This document shows, in pieces, positions 17,748 to 25,998 of a DNA stretch of 64,000 nucleotides. The position numbers were made by a program, and so were the translations under genes. Positions within the stretch are counted from its first letter, which is position 1. Each line of letters begins with the position of its first letter. Below the pieces are notes generated by a model. That model was not told the DNA's origin. It saw nothing but the letters and a program-made list of their open reading frames with translations, and did no database searches. The stretch is from Chitinophagaceae bacterium (GTDB lineage Bacteria; Bacteroidota; Bacteroidia; Chitinophagales; Chitinophagaceae), in contig JADBXP010000001.1 of NCBI GenBank assembly GCA_020403455.1, positions 181,545-245,544 on the forward strand, in the 5' to 3' direction.

Positions 17748-20363
17748 CTACTGTTTTTTGGCAGTCTTCTTCGTTGCTGTTTTTCTAGGGACAGCAGATT
17801 TCCTTGCTGCGGCTTTTTGGGGCTTCTTTGAAGCGCTTCCGGCGCTGGCCTTCTTCTTGGCTTTGAACGCTCCGGGTACCTGCTCTTCGATCATATCTTT
17901 TACCTCTTCGAGACTGAGGTTAACGAGGTCCTCCGGTAGATATTTATCTCCGCCCTTCTTACGGGGTAATTTGAGCATTTTTTTCTGGAATCTGATGAAT
18001 GGACCCCACCGACCATTTTCAATAGCAATTTTTTCAGTCGGCCATTGTTGAATGAACCTTTTGGACTCCTTCTCGAGCTTTTTTTCGATCAATTCGTTGA
18101 CATCTTTTTGTGTCAGGTTGTCAAAAACATAAGCCTTTGGCACATTGATGAACAGGTCATTCCATTTGATGAAGGGTCCAAAACGTCCCTTTCCTTTTGT
18201 AACCGGTAGCCCATCATATTCTGCTATGGGTGCGTCGGCCTGTTGCTTCTGTTCTATCAAATCAATTGCGTCTTCAAAAGACATTTCATAGAGATCAACC
18301 GTTTTAGGAATGGAGATGAATTGTTCACCCCAGCGTATATAGGGGCCAAAGCGCCCAACATTCACAGCTACCTCGCGTTCCTGATGATCACCCAGCATCC
18401 TGGGTAACCTGAACAATTGCAAAGCTTCTTCTAAAGTTATTGTTTCAATACTCTGTGATGGATTCAATTTGGCAAATCTGGGCTTGTCTTCTTCATCTTG
18501 CTGATCGCCGATTTGAACCATGGGGCCATATCTTCCCATACGGGCGATCACCCGCTTGCCGGATTCCGGGTCCACACCTAATTCCCGCTCACCTTTTGCC
18601 CGCTCAGCAGTCTCAAGGGTTGTTTCAATGGTTTGGTGAAATGGTTGGTAAAAACCATCAATCATTTTACTCCATATCATTTTGCCCTCAGCAATCTCAT
18701 CAAACTCCTCTTCAATTTTAGCAGTGAAGCCAAAATCCATTACCCTGTTAAAATGTTGCTTCAGAAAATCAGTTACTACTATACCCAGGTCTGTTGGGAA
18801 CAATTTATTTTTTTCCTGCCCTGACATTTGCTGTACCAATTCTTCTTTTAACTGACCGTCAGCCGTAAGATGAAGTAGGGCAGATGTTCTAGGCGTGCCT
18901 TCTTTGTCACGCTTTTCAACATAGTTCCTTTTGATAATGGTTGAAATGGTTGGGGCATAGGTCGAGGGTCTTCCAATGCCAAGTTCCTCCAGTTTTTTTA
19001 CCAGAGAGGCCTCGGTATATCGTGCAGCAGGACGGGTAAATTTCTCTTTTGCAGTCATCTGACGGAAAACAGGTTGGTCACCCGGAGCCAATGGAGGCAA
19101 AATACCCTCACTGTTCTCATCTTCTTCTTCATCCTTTCCTTCCAGATAAACTTTCAAAAATCCGTCAAACTTTAATACCTCTCCGGTTGCAGTAAGTGCA
19201 TCGGGACGTGTACTTATTGAAATGGTAGCAATAGTTTTTTCAAACTCCGCTTCACTCATCTGAGACGCTATTGTTCTTTTCCAGATCAACTCATACAAAC
19301 GGCGTGTCTCTTCATCCGCAACAGAAGCATTGCTCATATAGGTAGGCCTGATCGCTTCGTGCGCTTCCTGTGCACTTTCATTCTTATTTTTAAAGCGTCT
19401 TGGCTGGTAATAATCTTCACCATATGAATGCAGGATCTCTTTTTTGATATCCGCCATGGCAGTATCACTCAATTGGATGCTATCCGTTCTCATGTAAGTG
19501 ATCTTTCCACTTTCATAGAGTTTCTGGGCCAATAACATCGTCTTACTCACACCATACCCCAACTTTCTCGATGCTTCCTGTTGTAACGTTGACGTAGTAA
19601 ATGGAGCTGCAGGAGACCTTTTGGCGGGCTTGATCTGAACATCTTTTACAGTATAGCTGGCGCCGCGGCAACTTTCAAGATATTTTTTTGCATCCTGCTG
19701 CCCCGTAATTTTTGAGGGTCCATCTGCATAAAATACTACATCCTTTCCGTATAAATCCTTAGCCGTAAACTGAGCTTCAATTTGAAAACTGCTTTCTGTA
19801 ACGAATTGATTGATTTCCCGCTCCCTGTCCACAATCAATCTCACAGCCACACTCTGCACCCTGCCGGCACTCAAACTACGCTGCATGCCTATCTTCCTCC
19901 AGAGAACCGGACTCAATTCAAACCCTACCAGGCGGTCTAACACACGCCGCGCCTGTTGAGCATTTACCAGGTTCATATCAATTCGACGTGGGTTGTCAAC
20001 TGCTTTTTTGATCGCAGGGGCCGTGATTTCATGAAACACAATTCTCTTGGTAGTCGATGGGTCTAGTCCAAGCACCTCTGCCAAATGCCAACTGATGCTT
20101 TCCCCTTCCCGGTCCTCATCCGATGCCAGCCAAACCTCATCCGCCTTTTTCGCCAATTGTCTCAATTCCTTTACCACTTTTTCCTTTTCCTTGGGTACCT
20201 GGTAACGGGGTTGAAAATGATTGTTGACATCTATGCCCATATCATCTTTCTCCAGATCACGGATGTGACCAAAGCAACTCTTGACTTCAAAATCTTTACC
20301 CAGGATTTTTTCTATCGTTTTGGCCTTCGCCGGGGACTCCACTATTAATAAATTCTTGGCCAT
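17748..20363 (-). CDS. topA: DNA topoisomerase I
   Basis: 871-residue type IA topoisomerase that relaxes negative supercoils. The Toprim domain begins NLLIVESPAKAKTIEKIL, with the acidic SDEDREGE at 81-88. The catalytic tyrosine is Tyr290 in ITYMRTDS. After the core (to about 590) come repeated C-terminal beta units of the Toprim_Crpt kind instead of zinc ribbons: GRFGPYIRWG, GRFGPFIKW and GRWGPFIRF. The extreme C-terminus is a lysine/alanine-rich tail (KKPQKAAARKS), likely to bind DNA non-specifically. It is a single gene; the A/T-rich 121-base gap upstream likely holds its promoter. Confidence 0.97.
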   Translation of the reverse strand: MAKNLLIVESPAKAKTIEKILGKDFEVKSCFGHIRDLEKDDMGIDVNNHFQPRYQVPKEKEKVVKELRQLAKKADEVWLASDEDREGESISWHLAEVLGLDPSTTKRIVFHEITAPAIKKAVDNPRRIDMNLVNAQQARRVLDRLVGFELSPVLWRKIGMQRSLSAGRVQSVAVRLIVDREREINQFVTESSFQIEAQFTAKDLYGKDVVFYADGPSKITGQQDAKKYLESCRGASYTVKDVQIKPAKRSPAAPFTTSTLQQEASRKLGYGVSKTMLLAQKLYESGKITYMRTDSIQLSDTAMADIKKEILHSYGEDYYQPRRFKNKNESAQEAHEAIRPTYMSNASVADEETRRLYELIWKRTIASQMSEAEFEKTIATISISTRPDALTATGEVLKFDGFLKVYLEGKDEEEDENSEGILPPLAPGDQPVFRQMTAKEKFTRPAARYTEASLVKKLEELGIGRPSTYAPTISTIIKRNYVEKRDKEGTPRTSALLHLTADGQLKEELVQQMSGQEKNKLFPTDLGIVVTDFLKQHFNRVMDFGFTAKIEEEFDEIAEGKMIWSKMIDGFYQPFHQTIETTLETAERAKGERELGVDPESGKRVIARMGRYGPMVQIGDQQDEEDKPRFAKLNPSQSIETITLEEALQLFRLPRMLGDHQEREVAVNVGRFGPYIRWGEQFISIPKTVDLYEMSFEDAIDLIEQKQQADAPIAEYDGLPVTKGKGRFGPFIKWNDLFINVPKAYVFDNLTQKDVNELIEKKLEKESKRFIQQWPTEKIAIENGRWGPFIRFQKKMLKLPRKKGGDKYLPEDLVNLSLEEVKDMIEEQVPGAFKAKKKASAGSASKKPQKAAARKSAVPRKTATKKTAKKQ

Positions 20364-20484
20364 ATACTAGGGTACTACCTGCTATTTATATTATAAATTA
20401 TATATATACAAATCGGGATTTAACCGAATTTTGCTGGTTCTCAGCGATGCAATATTAGGTGAAACGGCGAAAATCAAAAAAAAG

Positions 20485-21354
20485 TCAACTTTCGGGGTTG
20501 TGAATAAACTCTACCAAGCGGCTCACTACCCCGGGATCTTTGTACACCTGATTATGTCCTAATCCCTTCGTAATCAAGAACTGAACATTGTCAGGAGCCT
20601 TATCCAGACTAGTCTTCAGGTCGGATAACGGACATATTTCGTCATTTTCATCGTGTATCCAGAGAACTGAGCAGGGAGTGGATTGAACAATCCGGTTGAC
20701 GGAAAAATGGGAGACAGGAACTTTTGCCATTTCCTTGACGAGATCGAAAAAGGCATCCCGGATGGCTTGTCTAACCGGTATGATTCGGAAAAGGTCTCCA
20801 ATGGAACGACTGGTTTCAGTGGCAGGAGCTATGAAAATGATTTTTCGTCCCGCTGGGTCAGTAAATTGCTCAGATGCCAATGCCAAAGATAAACCACCAA
20901 AAGAGTGTCCGACACCTGCCACAAACGGGCCGAATATCCGGTCTGCTTCAAGGATCATGTGGCTGTAACTAATTGCCTCCACTTTCTTCCCGTCACTATT
21001 GCCGTGGGCCGGAGCATCAAAAGCATAGACAGTATATCCTTTTTCCATGAGTGCCTTTGCCAGGTGCTCAAATTTCAGTCCATAGCTTCTGAATCCGTGC
21101 GCCAGCAATACCTTTTTTCCATTGGTAGATTGGGGCTCCCAACGATGGCCGCGAACAGTGATATCCCGGAAAGGAAAATCAACTGCCCTAGATTCCGGTA
21201 ATTGTGGTTGGGGAAGAGGTTTTCGGGGTGGCGGGGGAATGGTGAACAACAGGTAGGCCTGCTGGGCTGCCAAGCGGGGTGAGAAAAGGCCGATCAATTC
21301 AATTTTCCAGCGGTGGTAGGCAATGGCCAGCGCTTCCGCTGTTTTCCTTTTCAT
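20485..21354 (-). CDS. Alpha/beta hydrolase
   Basis: 289-residue hydrolase of unknown substrate. The start is placed at ATG 21354, because the longer frame adds MFLVWCIFAP, which overlaps the leader. The oxyanion segment AHGFRS is followed by DAPAHGNSDG and the nucleophile elbow VGHSFGG (Ser151 from this start). Candidate acid and base are Asp in HDENDEICP and His in GLGHNQVY. The N-terminal helix could be a weak membrane contact, but there is no clear signal peptide. It resembles the serine aminopeptidase/lipase-like group of the superfamily. It is separated from topA by 121 bases. Confidence 0.85.
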   Translation of the reverse strand: MKRKTAEALAIAYHRWKIELIGLFSPRLAAQQAYLLFTIPPPPRKPLPQPQLPESRAVDFPFRDITVRGHRWEPQSTNGKKVLLAHGFRSYGLKFEHLAKALMEKGYTVYAFDAPAHGNSDGKKVEAISYSHMILEADRIFGPFVAGVGHSFGGLSLALASEQFTDPAGRKIIFIAPATETSRSIGDLFRIIPVRQAIRDAFFDLVKEMAKVPVSHFSVNRIVQSTPCSVLWIHDENDEICPLSDLKTSLDKAPDNVQFLITKGLGHNQVYKDPGVVSRLVEFIHNPES

Positions 21355-21508
21355 GGGTGCAAAGATACACCAAACTAAAAACATTCCCCTGTATCATTCC
21401 GTTTTTCAACCTATTCATACCTCCATATGGAGAGGCCTGAAAGAGGTACTTCTTTAACTTTTTTCAGCGAACAATTCTTTTGCTGATGGGTTGTAAAGGC
21501 ATTTGAGA

Positions 21509-21517
21509 TACTTTTGC
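21509..21517 (+). promoter_or_regulatory. -7 promoter element at the ferredoxin gene
   Basis: TACTTTTGC is an exact TAnnTTTG match plus the frequent following C. It overlaps the TTG at 21514 and ends 8 bases before ATG 21526. This supports ATG 21526 as the start and predicts a very short leader. No well-spaced -33 element is seen. Confidence 0.5.
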
Positions 21518-21525
21518 GCTATTCT

Positions 21526-21861
21526 ATGTACAAGATTCATATTTCATTCGAAGAAAAAGGTCTGGAACCCGTGACAATTGAGCAGGTGCAGCCGGACCAG
21601 AGTTTATTAGAAGTTTGCCTCGACAACGGTATCGAGTTGCACCACAATTGCGGTGCTGTTTGTGCCTGTAGCACCTGCCACCTCTATGTTAACAGTGGTG
21701 AACAACACCTGGAATCAATTTCCGATAAGGAAGAAGACTTCATTGACCGAGCTGTAAATCCACGACTGAATTCCAGGCTGGGCTGTCAGTGCATACTTTT
21801 AGCAGGACAAGGAGATATTTCCATCACATTACCCGATCAGACGCAGTTTTTAGGAGAATAA
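21526..21861 (+). CDS. fdx: 2Fe-2S ferredoxin, Isc/adrenodoxin type
   Basis: 111-residue electron carrier. Cluster ligands follow the adrenodoxin-type pattern: Cys42, Cys48 and Cys51 in CGAVCACSTC, then Cys87 in LGCQC. Extra cysteines at 46 and 89 are unusual. Adrenodoxin-type ferredoxins serve iron-sulfur cluster assembly. The neighbouring iscX, 25 bases downstream, repeats the fdx-iscX order known from proteobacterial isc operons, although iscS, iscU and iscA are not here. The start is taken at ATG 21526, since the in-frame TTG at 21514 lies inside a promoter element. Confidence 0.92.
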   Translation: MYKIHISFEEKGLEPVTIEQVQPDQSLLEVCLDNGIELHHNCGAVCACSTCHLYVNSGEQHLESISDKEEDFIDRAVNPRLNSRLGCQCILLAGQGDISITLPDQTQFLGE

Positions 21862-21886
21862 TTTTATCCATCCGCAAGCTATTATC

Positions 21887-22126
21887 ATGACGCACTTTGA
21901 ACCACCCATCTATTGGAACGACCACGAAGACATCGCCCAAAAATTATACGAAAGATTTGGTGATGAGTTTTCTGAAAGCAGAATCTACCGAATCAGGTTT
22001 ACAGATCTGTTAGAATGGATTCTCGAAATTCCTCAGTTCAAGGGTACAAGGGAAGAAAGCAACGAAGGTCACCTGGAGATGATTCAAAGCGCCTGGGTAT
22101 ATGAATGGCGCGACAATCAGTCTTAA
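21887..22126 (+). CDS. iscX: IscX-like Fe-S assembly protein
   Basis: 79-residue acidic protein matching the IscX (YfhJ) family, a small helical protein that binds iron and the cysteine desulfurase and tunes cluster assembly. Family landmarks are IYWNDHEDIAQKLYERFGDE, the RIRFTDLLEWI segment, and SNEGHLEMIQSAW near the end. It follows the ferredoxin gene by 25 bases and precedes kdsC by 26 bases, so the three are probably on one transcript. An N-terminal extension of about 8 residues and a slightly longer middle distinguish it from the 66-residue E. coli protein. Confidence 0.9.
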   Translation: MTHFEPPIYWNDHEDIAQKLYERFGDEFSESRIYRIRFTDLLEWILEIPQFKGTREESNEGHLEMIQSAWVYEWRDNQS

Positions 22127-22152
22127 TTTTACTCATCCAAAAAAAATAAACC

Positions 22153-22665
22153 ATCGAACATTTTCAACACATTACTACTTTCGTTCTGGATGTAGATGGT
22201 GTATTGACAGACGGTAATCTCTGGCTATTACCCGGGGGTATTCAGGCGCGTAGAATGAATATCCGGGATGGATATGCCCTACAGTTGGCCATCAAAAAAG
22301 GTTACCGCATTTTTATTCTCTCCGGGGCAGTTTCCGAAGAATCCCGTGATCGGTTGGTGAAATTAGGAATTACCGATATTCAGATGGGCAGTAAAGACAA
22401 GTCAAGCGCATTGACTGCCTATATGCAAGAACACAGTCTTAGTTCAGGTTCCATTTTGTACATGGGAGATGATCTTCCCGATCTGGCAGCGATGAGAATG
22501 GTAGGAACACCTTGTTGCCCTGCAGATGCTGCTGCGGAAATCAAACAGTGTTCGGTTTATATTTCTCCTTTCAACGGAGGTGCAGGTTGCGTTCGTGACG
22601 TGGTAGAAAAAGTTTTGAAGTTGAAGAACGATTGGGGAGAAGATCTTTCTGTAGCTTCTGTCTGA
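22153..22665 (+). CDS. kdsC: 3-deoxy-D-manno-octulosonate 8-phosphate phosphatase (KdsC-type HAD), non-canonical start
   Basis: HAD phosphatase of the KdsC group, which makes free Kdo for lipopolysaccharide. Motif I DVDGVLTDG holds the two catalytic aspartates (codons 22189 and 22195). Later motifs are ILSGAVSEES and MGDDLPDLAAM. The frame opens after a TAA at 22147 and has no ATG or GTG before motif I; the only TTG (22204) would delete both aspartates. The homology-like N-terminus IEHFQHITTF points to ATC 22153, placed just after an A-rich stretch, as the start; ATT 22171 is the alternative. The residues Lys in GSKDKSSAL and DD in motif IV are intact, so it looks functional. Confidence 0.82.
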   Translation: MEHFQHITTFVLDVDGVLTDGNLWLLPGGIQARRMNIRDGYALQLAIKKGYRIFILSGAVSEESRDRLVKLGITDIQMGSKDKSSALTAYMQEHSLSSGSILYMGDDLPDLAAMRMVGTPCCPADAAAEIKQCSVYISPFNGGAGCVRDVVEKVLKLKNDWGEDLSVASV

Positions 22666-22710
22666 GCAGGAAATAATAATTTTGTATTTCATCATAACAA
22701 TTGCCTTTCT

Positions 22711-23625
22711 TTGATTGCCTTCCTGAGACTGGTACGCTGGCAGAACCTTCTCTTCATTGTAATTACACAGTGTTGTTATGAGTATGGGATTTATCTTCCC
22801 ATCTACAAAACACATGACCTTCGTCAATTCATCTTTCTGGTCATTGCTTCCGTGCTGATAGCAGCAGCAGGATATATCATCAATGATTATTTTGACCTGA
22901 ATATAGACCAGATCAATAAACCCGATAAGGTTGTTGTGAATCACGGCGTCAGTAGAAGGTGGGCAATTTTCTGGCACATGTTGCTGAGCTTATTGGGATT
23001 CTTTTTCACCGTCTTAGCGTTGTCTCCCTTTCAATTTTGGTACCTGGTTTTGGCAAATCTCCTTTGTATCGTTATGCTTTGGCTATACTCTACTAATTTC
23101 AAGCGTCAACTGCTGATTGGGAATGTAGTCATCTCTTTGCTCACCAGCTGGGTAATTCTGATCATCTATTTTTCCAAAACTCCAATCACCTTTGAATCTG
23201 TTACCTCAACAGATGGCGCAGATATCAGGTTATTCAGATTGACCATGTTGTTTGCGGCTTTTGCTTTTGTGATATCATTGGTAAGAGAAGTTTTAAAAGA
23301 TATGGAAGATCGCATTGGTGATCAGCAATATGGTTGCAGAACCATGCCCATTGTATGGGGACTTCAGGCATCGCGTGTTTTTATTTATGTATGGCTCATT
23401 GTACTGGCTGGTACGCTGATTTTATTGCAATTTTATGTGATTGCATATGGGTGGTGGCTCAGTATAACTTATTGTCTGCTCTTGATTGTCATCCCCCTCT
23501 TACTGGTACTGCGAAAATTGGCATCTGCTCAAACCCAACATGATTTTCATTCCTTGAGTAATCGGGTTAAATGGATCATGTTGACAGGTATCCTTTCCAT
23601 GTTATTTTTCGCCTATTATTTTTGA
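22711..23625 (+). CDS. UbiA-family prenyltransferase
   Basis: 304-residue integral membrane prenyltransferase. The first aspartate motif is NDYFDLNIDQINKPDK (about 69-84), and the second is VLKDMEDRIGDQQYG near 195. About eight hydrophobic helices are visible. It resembles the group often named geranylgeranylglycerol-phosphate geranylgeranyltransferase, which adds prenyl groups to a glycerol phosphate in archaea; the substrate in Bacteroidota is uncertain. It uses TTG 22711, since no ATG or GTG lies in the 45 bases upstream to the kdsC stop. It ends 2 bases before the ATG of maf, so the two are coupled. Confidence 0.85.
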   Translation: MIAFLRLVRWQNLLFIVITQCCYEYGIYLPIYKTHDLRQFIFLVIASVLIAAAGYIINDYFDLNIDQINKPDKVVVNHGVSRRWAIFWHMLLSLLGFFFTVLALSPFQFWYLVLANLLCIVMLWLYSTNFKRQLLIGNVVISLLTSWVILIIYFSKTPITFESVTSTDGADIRLFRLTMLFAAFAFVISLVREVLKDMEDRIGDQQYGCRTMPIVWGLQASRVFIYVWLIVLAGTLILLQFYVIAYGWWLSITYCLLLIVIPLLLVLRKLASAQTQHDFHSLSNRVKWIMLTGILSMLFFAYYF

Positions 23626-23627
23626 TT

Positions 23628-24212
23628 ATGGCTATTTATCTTCCTCCCATTATCCTCGCTTCACAATCTCCCCGCCGTCGTCAATTGCTGGAATGGGCAG
23701 AAGTGGAATTCACCGTAGAAGTAATTCCAACAGATGAAACATTTCCTCCGGATCTGCCGGTAGAGGAGGTACCCGTATTCATTGCACGGGAAAAAGCCCG
23801 CAGGGTAAATGAATTGCGGAATCCACATCATCTTACCCTTTTAGCTGCTGATACCATTGTTGTTTTGGAAAATCGAATCATTGGTAAACCCAACGATGCC
23901 GCACACGCCGAATCTATTTTAGCTGAATTGTCAGGCAAAACTCACCGCGTAATCACAGGGGTAGTGATCCAACATCCGCAAGTTGAAGTTGCCTTTGCTG
24001 AAATTACGGAAGTTACCTTCCATACATTGACTGCCGGTCAAATCAAGCATTATGTTGAACGGTATCAACCTTTTGATAAAGCTGGAGCATATGCTATTCA
24101 GGAATGGATCGGTGTTGTTGGTATTCAATCCATCAAAGGGGACTTCTATAATGTTATGGGGCTGCCTGTGAGTCGCGTAGTGCAGGCACTTCATAAGCTT
24201 TCTCTGCATTAA
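23628..24212 (+). CDS. maf: Maf-type nucleotide pyrophosphatase
   Basis: 194-residue house-cleaning enzyme that hydrolyses dTTP/UTP or modified nucleotides. It has the family start ILASQSPRRRQLLEWAEVEF, the acidic LLAADTIVV loop, and KPNDAAHAESIL. The conserved FDKAGAYAIQEWI segment is near 150-162. The start ATG 23628 is two bases after the prenyltransferase stop; a longer frame from 23571 would overlap that gene and adds only its translated complement. Maf genes often sit beside kdsC or cell-envelope genes in Bacteroidota, so its position is ordinary (general impression, not checked). Confidence 0.94.
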   Translation: MAIYLPPIILASQSPRRRQLLEWAEVEFTVEVIPTDETFPPDLPVEEVPVFIAREKARRVNELRNPHHLTLLAADTIVVLENRIIGKPNDAAHAESILAELSGKTHRVITGVVIQHPQVEVAFAEITEVTFHTLTAGQIKHYVERYQPFDKAGAYAIQEWIGVVGIQSIKGDFYNVMGLPVSRVVQALHKLSLH

Positions 24213-24272
24213 AAAATCAGGTATTTATGCCATGCTCAGAGCTGCTAATTTTCCAGCTCAAAAAAAGAGCAC

Positions 24273-25559
24273 ATGGAAGAAGAATTGTTACAATACATCT
24301 GGCAACACCAACTTTTCAATAACCAGGATCTTCAAACTTCTGCCGGTGAACCATTGCAGGTGTTGCGGCCGGGTGAACACAATCATCACCAGGGACCTGA
24401 TTTTACAGGTGCTATGATTCGGGTTGGAACAACATTGTGGTGCGGTCAGGTTGAATTGCATGGTAAGTCATCCGACTGGTACCGCCATGGCCATAGTGGT
24501 GACCCCCATTATTCCAATGTGATACTTCACGTAGTCATGGAAGATGATCAACCGGTTATAGATATTCACGGCGCTCCCTTGCCTGCTTTAGAATTACACA
24601 GCAGGATCCCATCCCATTTGGTCACCCGGTTCAGAAAAATGATGGCACAGAGCCAACCCATTATCTGCCACACATTTCTCCCTGTGCTTTCTCCCTCTGC
24701 TTGGAAACGCTGGAAAGAACAGTTGCTGATCAACAGATTGAATAGAAAATCAGCCCGGGTGCTGGAATGGCTGGCAAAAAACGGGGATGACTGGAATACT
24801 ATTTTCTGGTGGATGATGTTTGAACAAACAGGAGGCAAAGTAAACGGCGATTTTTTTCTGGCGCTTGCAAAAAGCATTCCACTCCCCATTCTTCTTAAAA
24901 AGCAGCTGTCCAGAATCGAGTGGGAGTCACTCCTATTGGGTCAATCAAATTTATTGCCCGTATCAGCTTCAGATACATTTTGGCGAAAACTGGTCAAAGA
25001 GTACCAATACCTTCAGTACAAGTATCAACTCCAGCCCCTTAACCGTCAACCGGCCTTCCTGAGAATGCGACCGGCTTCTTTTCCCACAATTAGAATAGCC
25101 CAACTTTCAGTACTTCTATTCAATCATCCATTTTTCTTTCAAGAATTAGTGACCTCCTTTTCCCTTCGTCAATGGCGTGAACAGTGTCAGGCAACTGCCT
25201 CTGATTACTGGGATACCCATTACAGAGTTGATCATTCTTCCAGAGTTGAAAAAAAAACATTGGGTCAGCAACAAGCCGATACCTTGGCCATCAATGTTCT
25301 TCTGCCTCTTATGTATGCCTATGCAATCTGCAAGGGCGAAGAGCAGTTGGTTAGAAAAGTATTGTCAATGTATGAGGAACTTCCTCCTGAGCAGAACCGA
25401 ATAACTGCTTTGTGGAGCAATACGGAGGTGAAAAATACCCGAGCTGCAGACTCTCAGGCATTAACAGAATTGACCCATTCTTTTTGTAGGAATAAATTTT
25501 GTCTTCAGTGCGCCGTTGGTCAACGCATACTTCAACCGCAAAAATCTATGGCCAGATAA
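24273..25559 (+). CDS. DUF2851 family protein
   Basis: 428-residue member of the DUF2851 family, whose function is unknown. The most conserved part is N-terminal: LRPGEHNHHQGPDFTGA and CGQVELHGKSSDWYRHGHS, followed by DPHYSNVILHVV. The arrangement Pro42-Asp43, then Glu61-Leu62-His63, resembles the PD-(D/E)xK-type nuclease core (inference, with H replacing K). The C-terminus has a cysteine pair in FCLQCAVGQRIL. No signal peptide or membrane segment is seen. It lies 60 bases after maf and its end overlaps the convergent osmC-like gene by 14 bases. Confidence 0.8.
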   Translation: MEEELLQYIWQHQLFNNQDLQTSAGEPLQVLRPGEHNHHQGPDFTGAMIRVGTTLWCGQVELHGKSSDWYRHGHSGDPHYSNVILHVVMEDDQPVIDIHGAPLPALELHSRIPSHLVTRFRKMMAQSQPIICHTFLPVLSPSAWKRWKEQLLINRLNRKSARVLEWLAKNGDDWNTIFWWMMFEQTGGKVNGDFFLALAKSIPLPILLKKQLSRIEWESLLLGQSNLLPVSASDTFWRKLVKEYQYLQYKYQLQPLNRQPAFLRMRPASFPTIRIAQLSVLLFNHPFFFQELVTSFSLRQWREQCQATASDYWDTHYRVDHSSRVEKKTLGQQQADTLAINVLLPLMYAYAICKGEEQLVRKVLSMYEELPPEQNRITALWSNTEVKNTRAADSQALTELTHSFCRNKFCLQCAVGQRILQPQKSMAR

Positions 25560-25953
25560 ACTGCAGGTCTAACTCAATATCGGGATGTAAAGAACGCTCT
25601 ACCGGACAGGTACGGGCTGTTTTTTCCAGTATTTCTCGGGTCCGCATATCATCGGTAATACCGGGTGCAAAATGCACATGGGCAATCAACTTGCCAATTC
25701 GCCGTGGATCGGAAACCATGATCTTGGTGACATCCACTTTTGTTCCGTCGAGTGCCAATCCCATGGTTTTTGCTTTGATGGCCATGGTCGTGACCATACA
25801 AGTACCCAGGGCAACAGCTACCAGATCTGTGGGGGAAAACCTTTCCCCTTTACCCTGATTATCAGTTGGTGCATCCGTTTCTATTAAGGTGCCACTCTGA
25901 AGATGAACTGCCTCCGTCCGGAGGTCAGATTTATAAATAATTTGTGAAGTCAT
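25546..25953 (-). CDS. OsmC/Ohr-type peroxiredoxin-like protein
   Basis: 135-residue OsmC-superfamily protein, which reduces organic peroxides with two cysteines. One candidate Cys is in GTCMVTTMAIKA and the second in CPVERSLHP. FSPTDLVAVALG is the typical helix before the first Cys. The length and the DDMRTREILEKTARTCPV segment fit the small YhfA-like branch rather than classic Ohr. Its 3' end overlaps the DUF2851 gene by 14 bases on the opposite strand. It is divergent from the secreted-protein gene at 25999, with 45 bases between. Confidence 0.88.
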   Translation of the reverse strand: MTSQIIYKSDLRTEAVHLQSGTLIETDAPTDNQGKGERFSPTDLVAVALGTCMVTTMAIKAKTMGLALDGTKVDVTKIMVSDPRRIGKLIAHVHFAPGITDDMRTREILEKTARTCPVERSLHPDIELDLQFIWP

Positions 25954-25998
25954 GCAGCCAATTTTATTATAAATTTACACGAAACTAAACTTTTACCG

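Noticed and set aside
22204..22665. TTG 22204 as the kdsC start
   Set aside because: It removes the motif I aspartates, while the frame upstream encodes a normal KdsC N-terminus.
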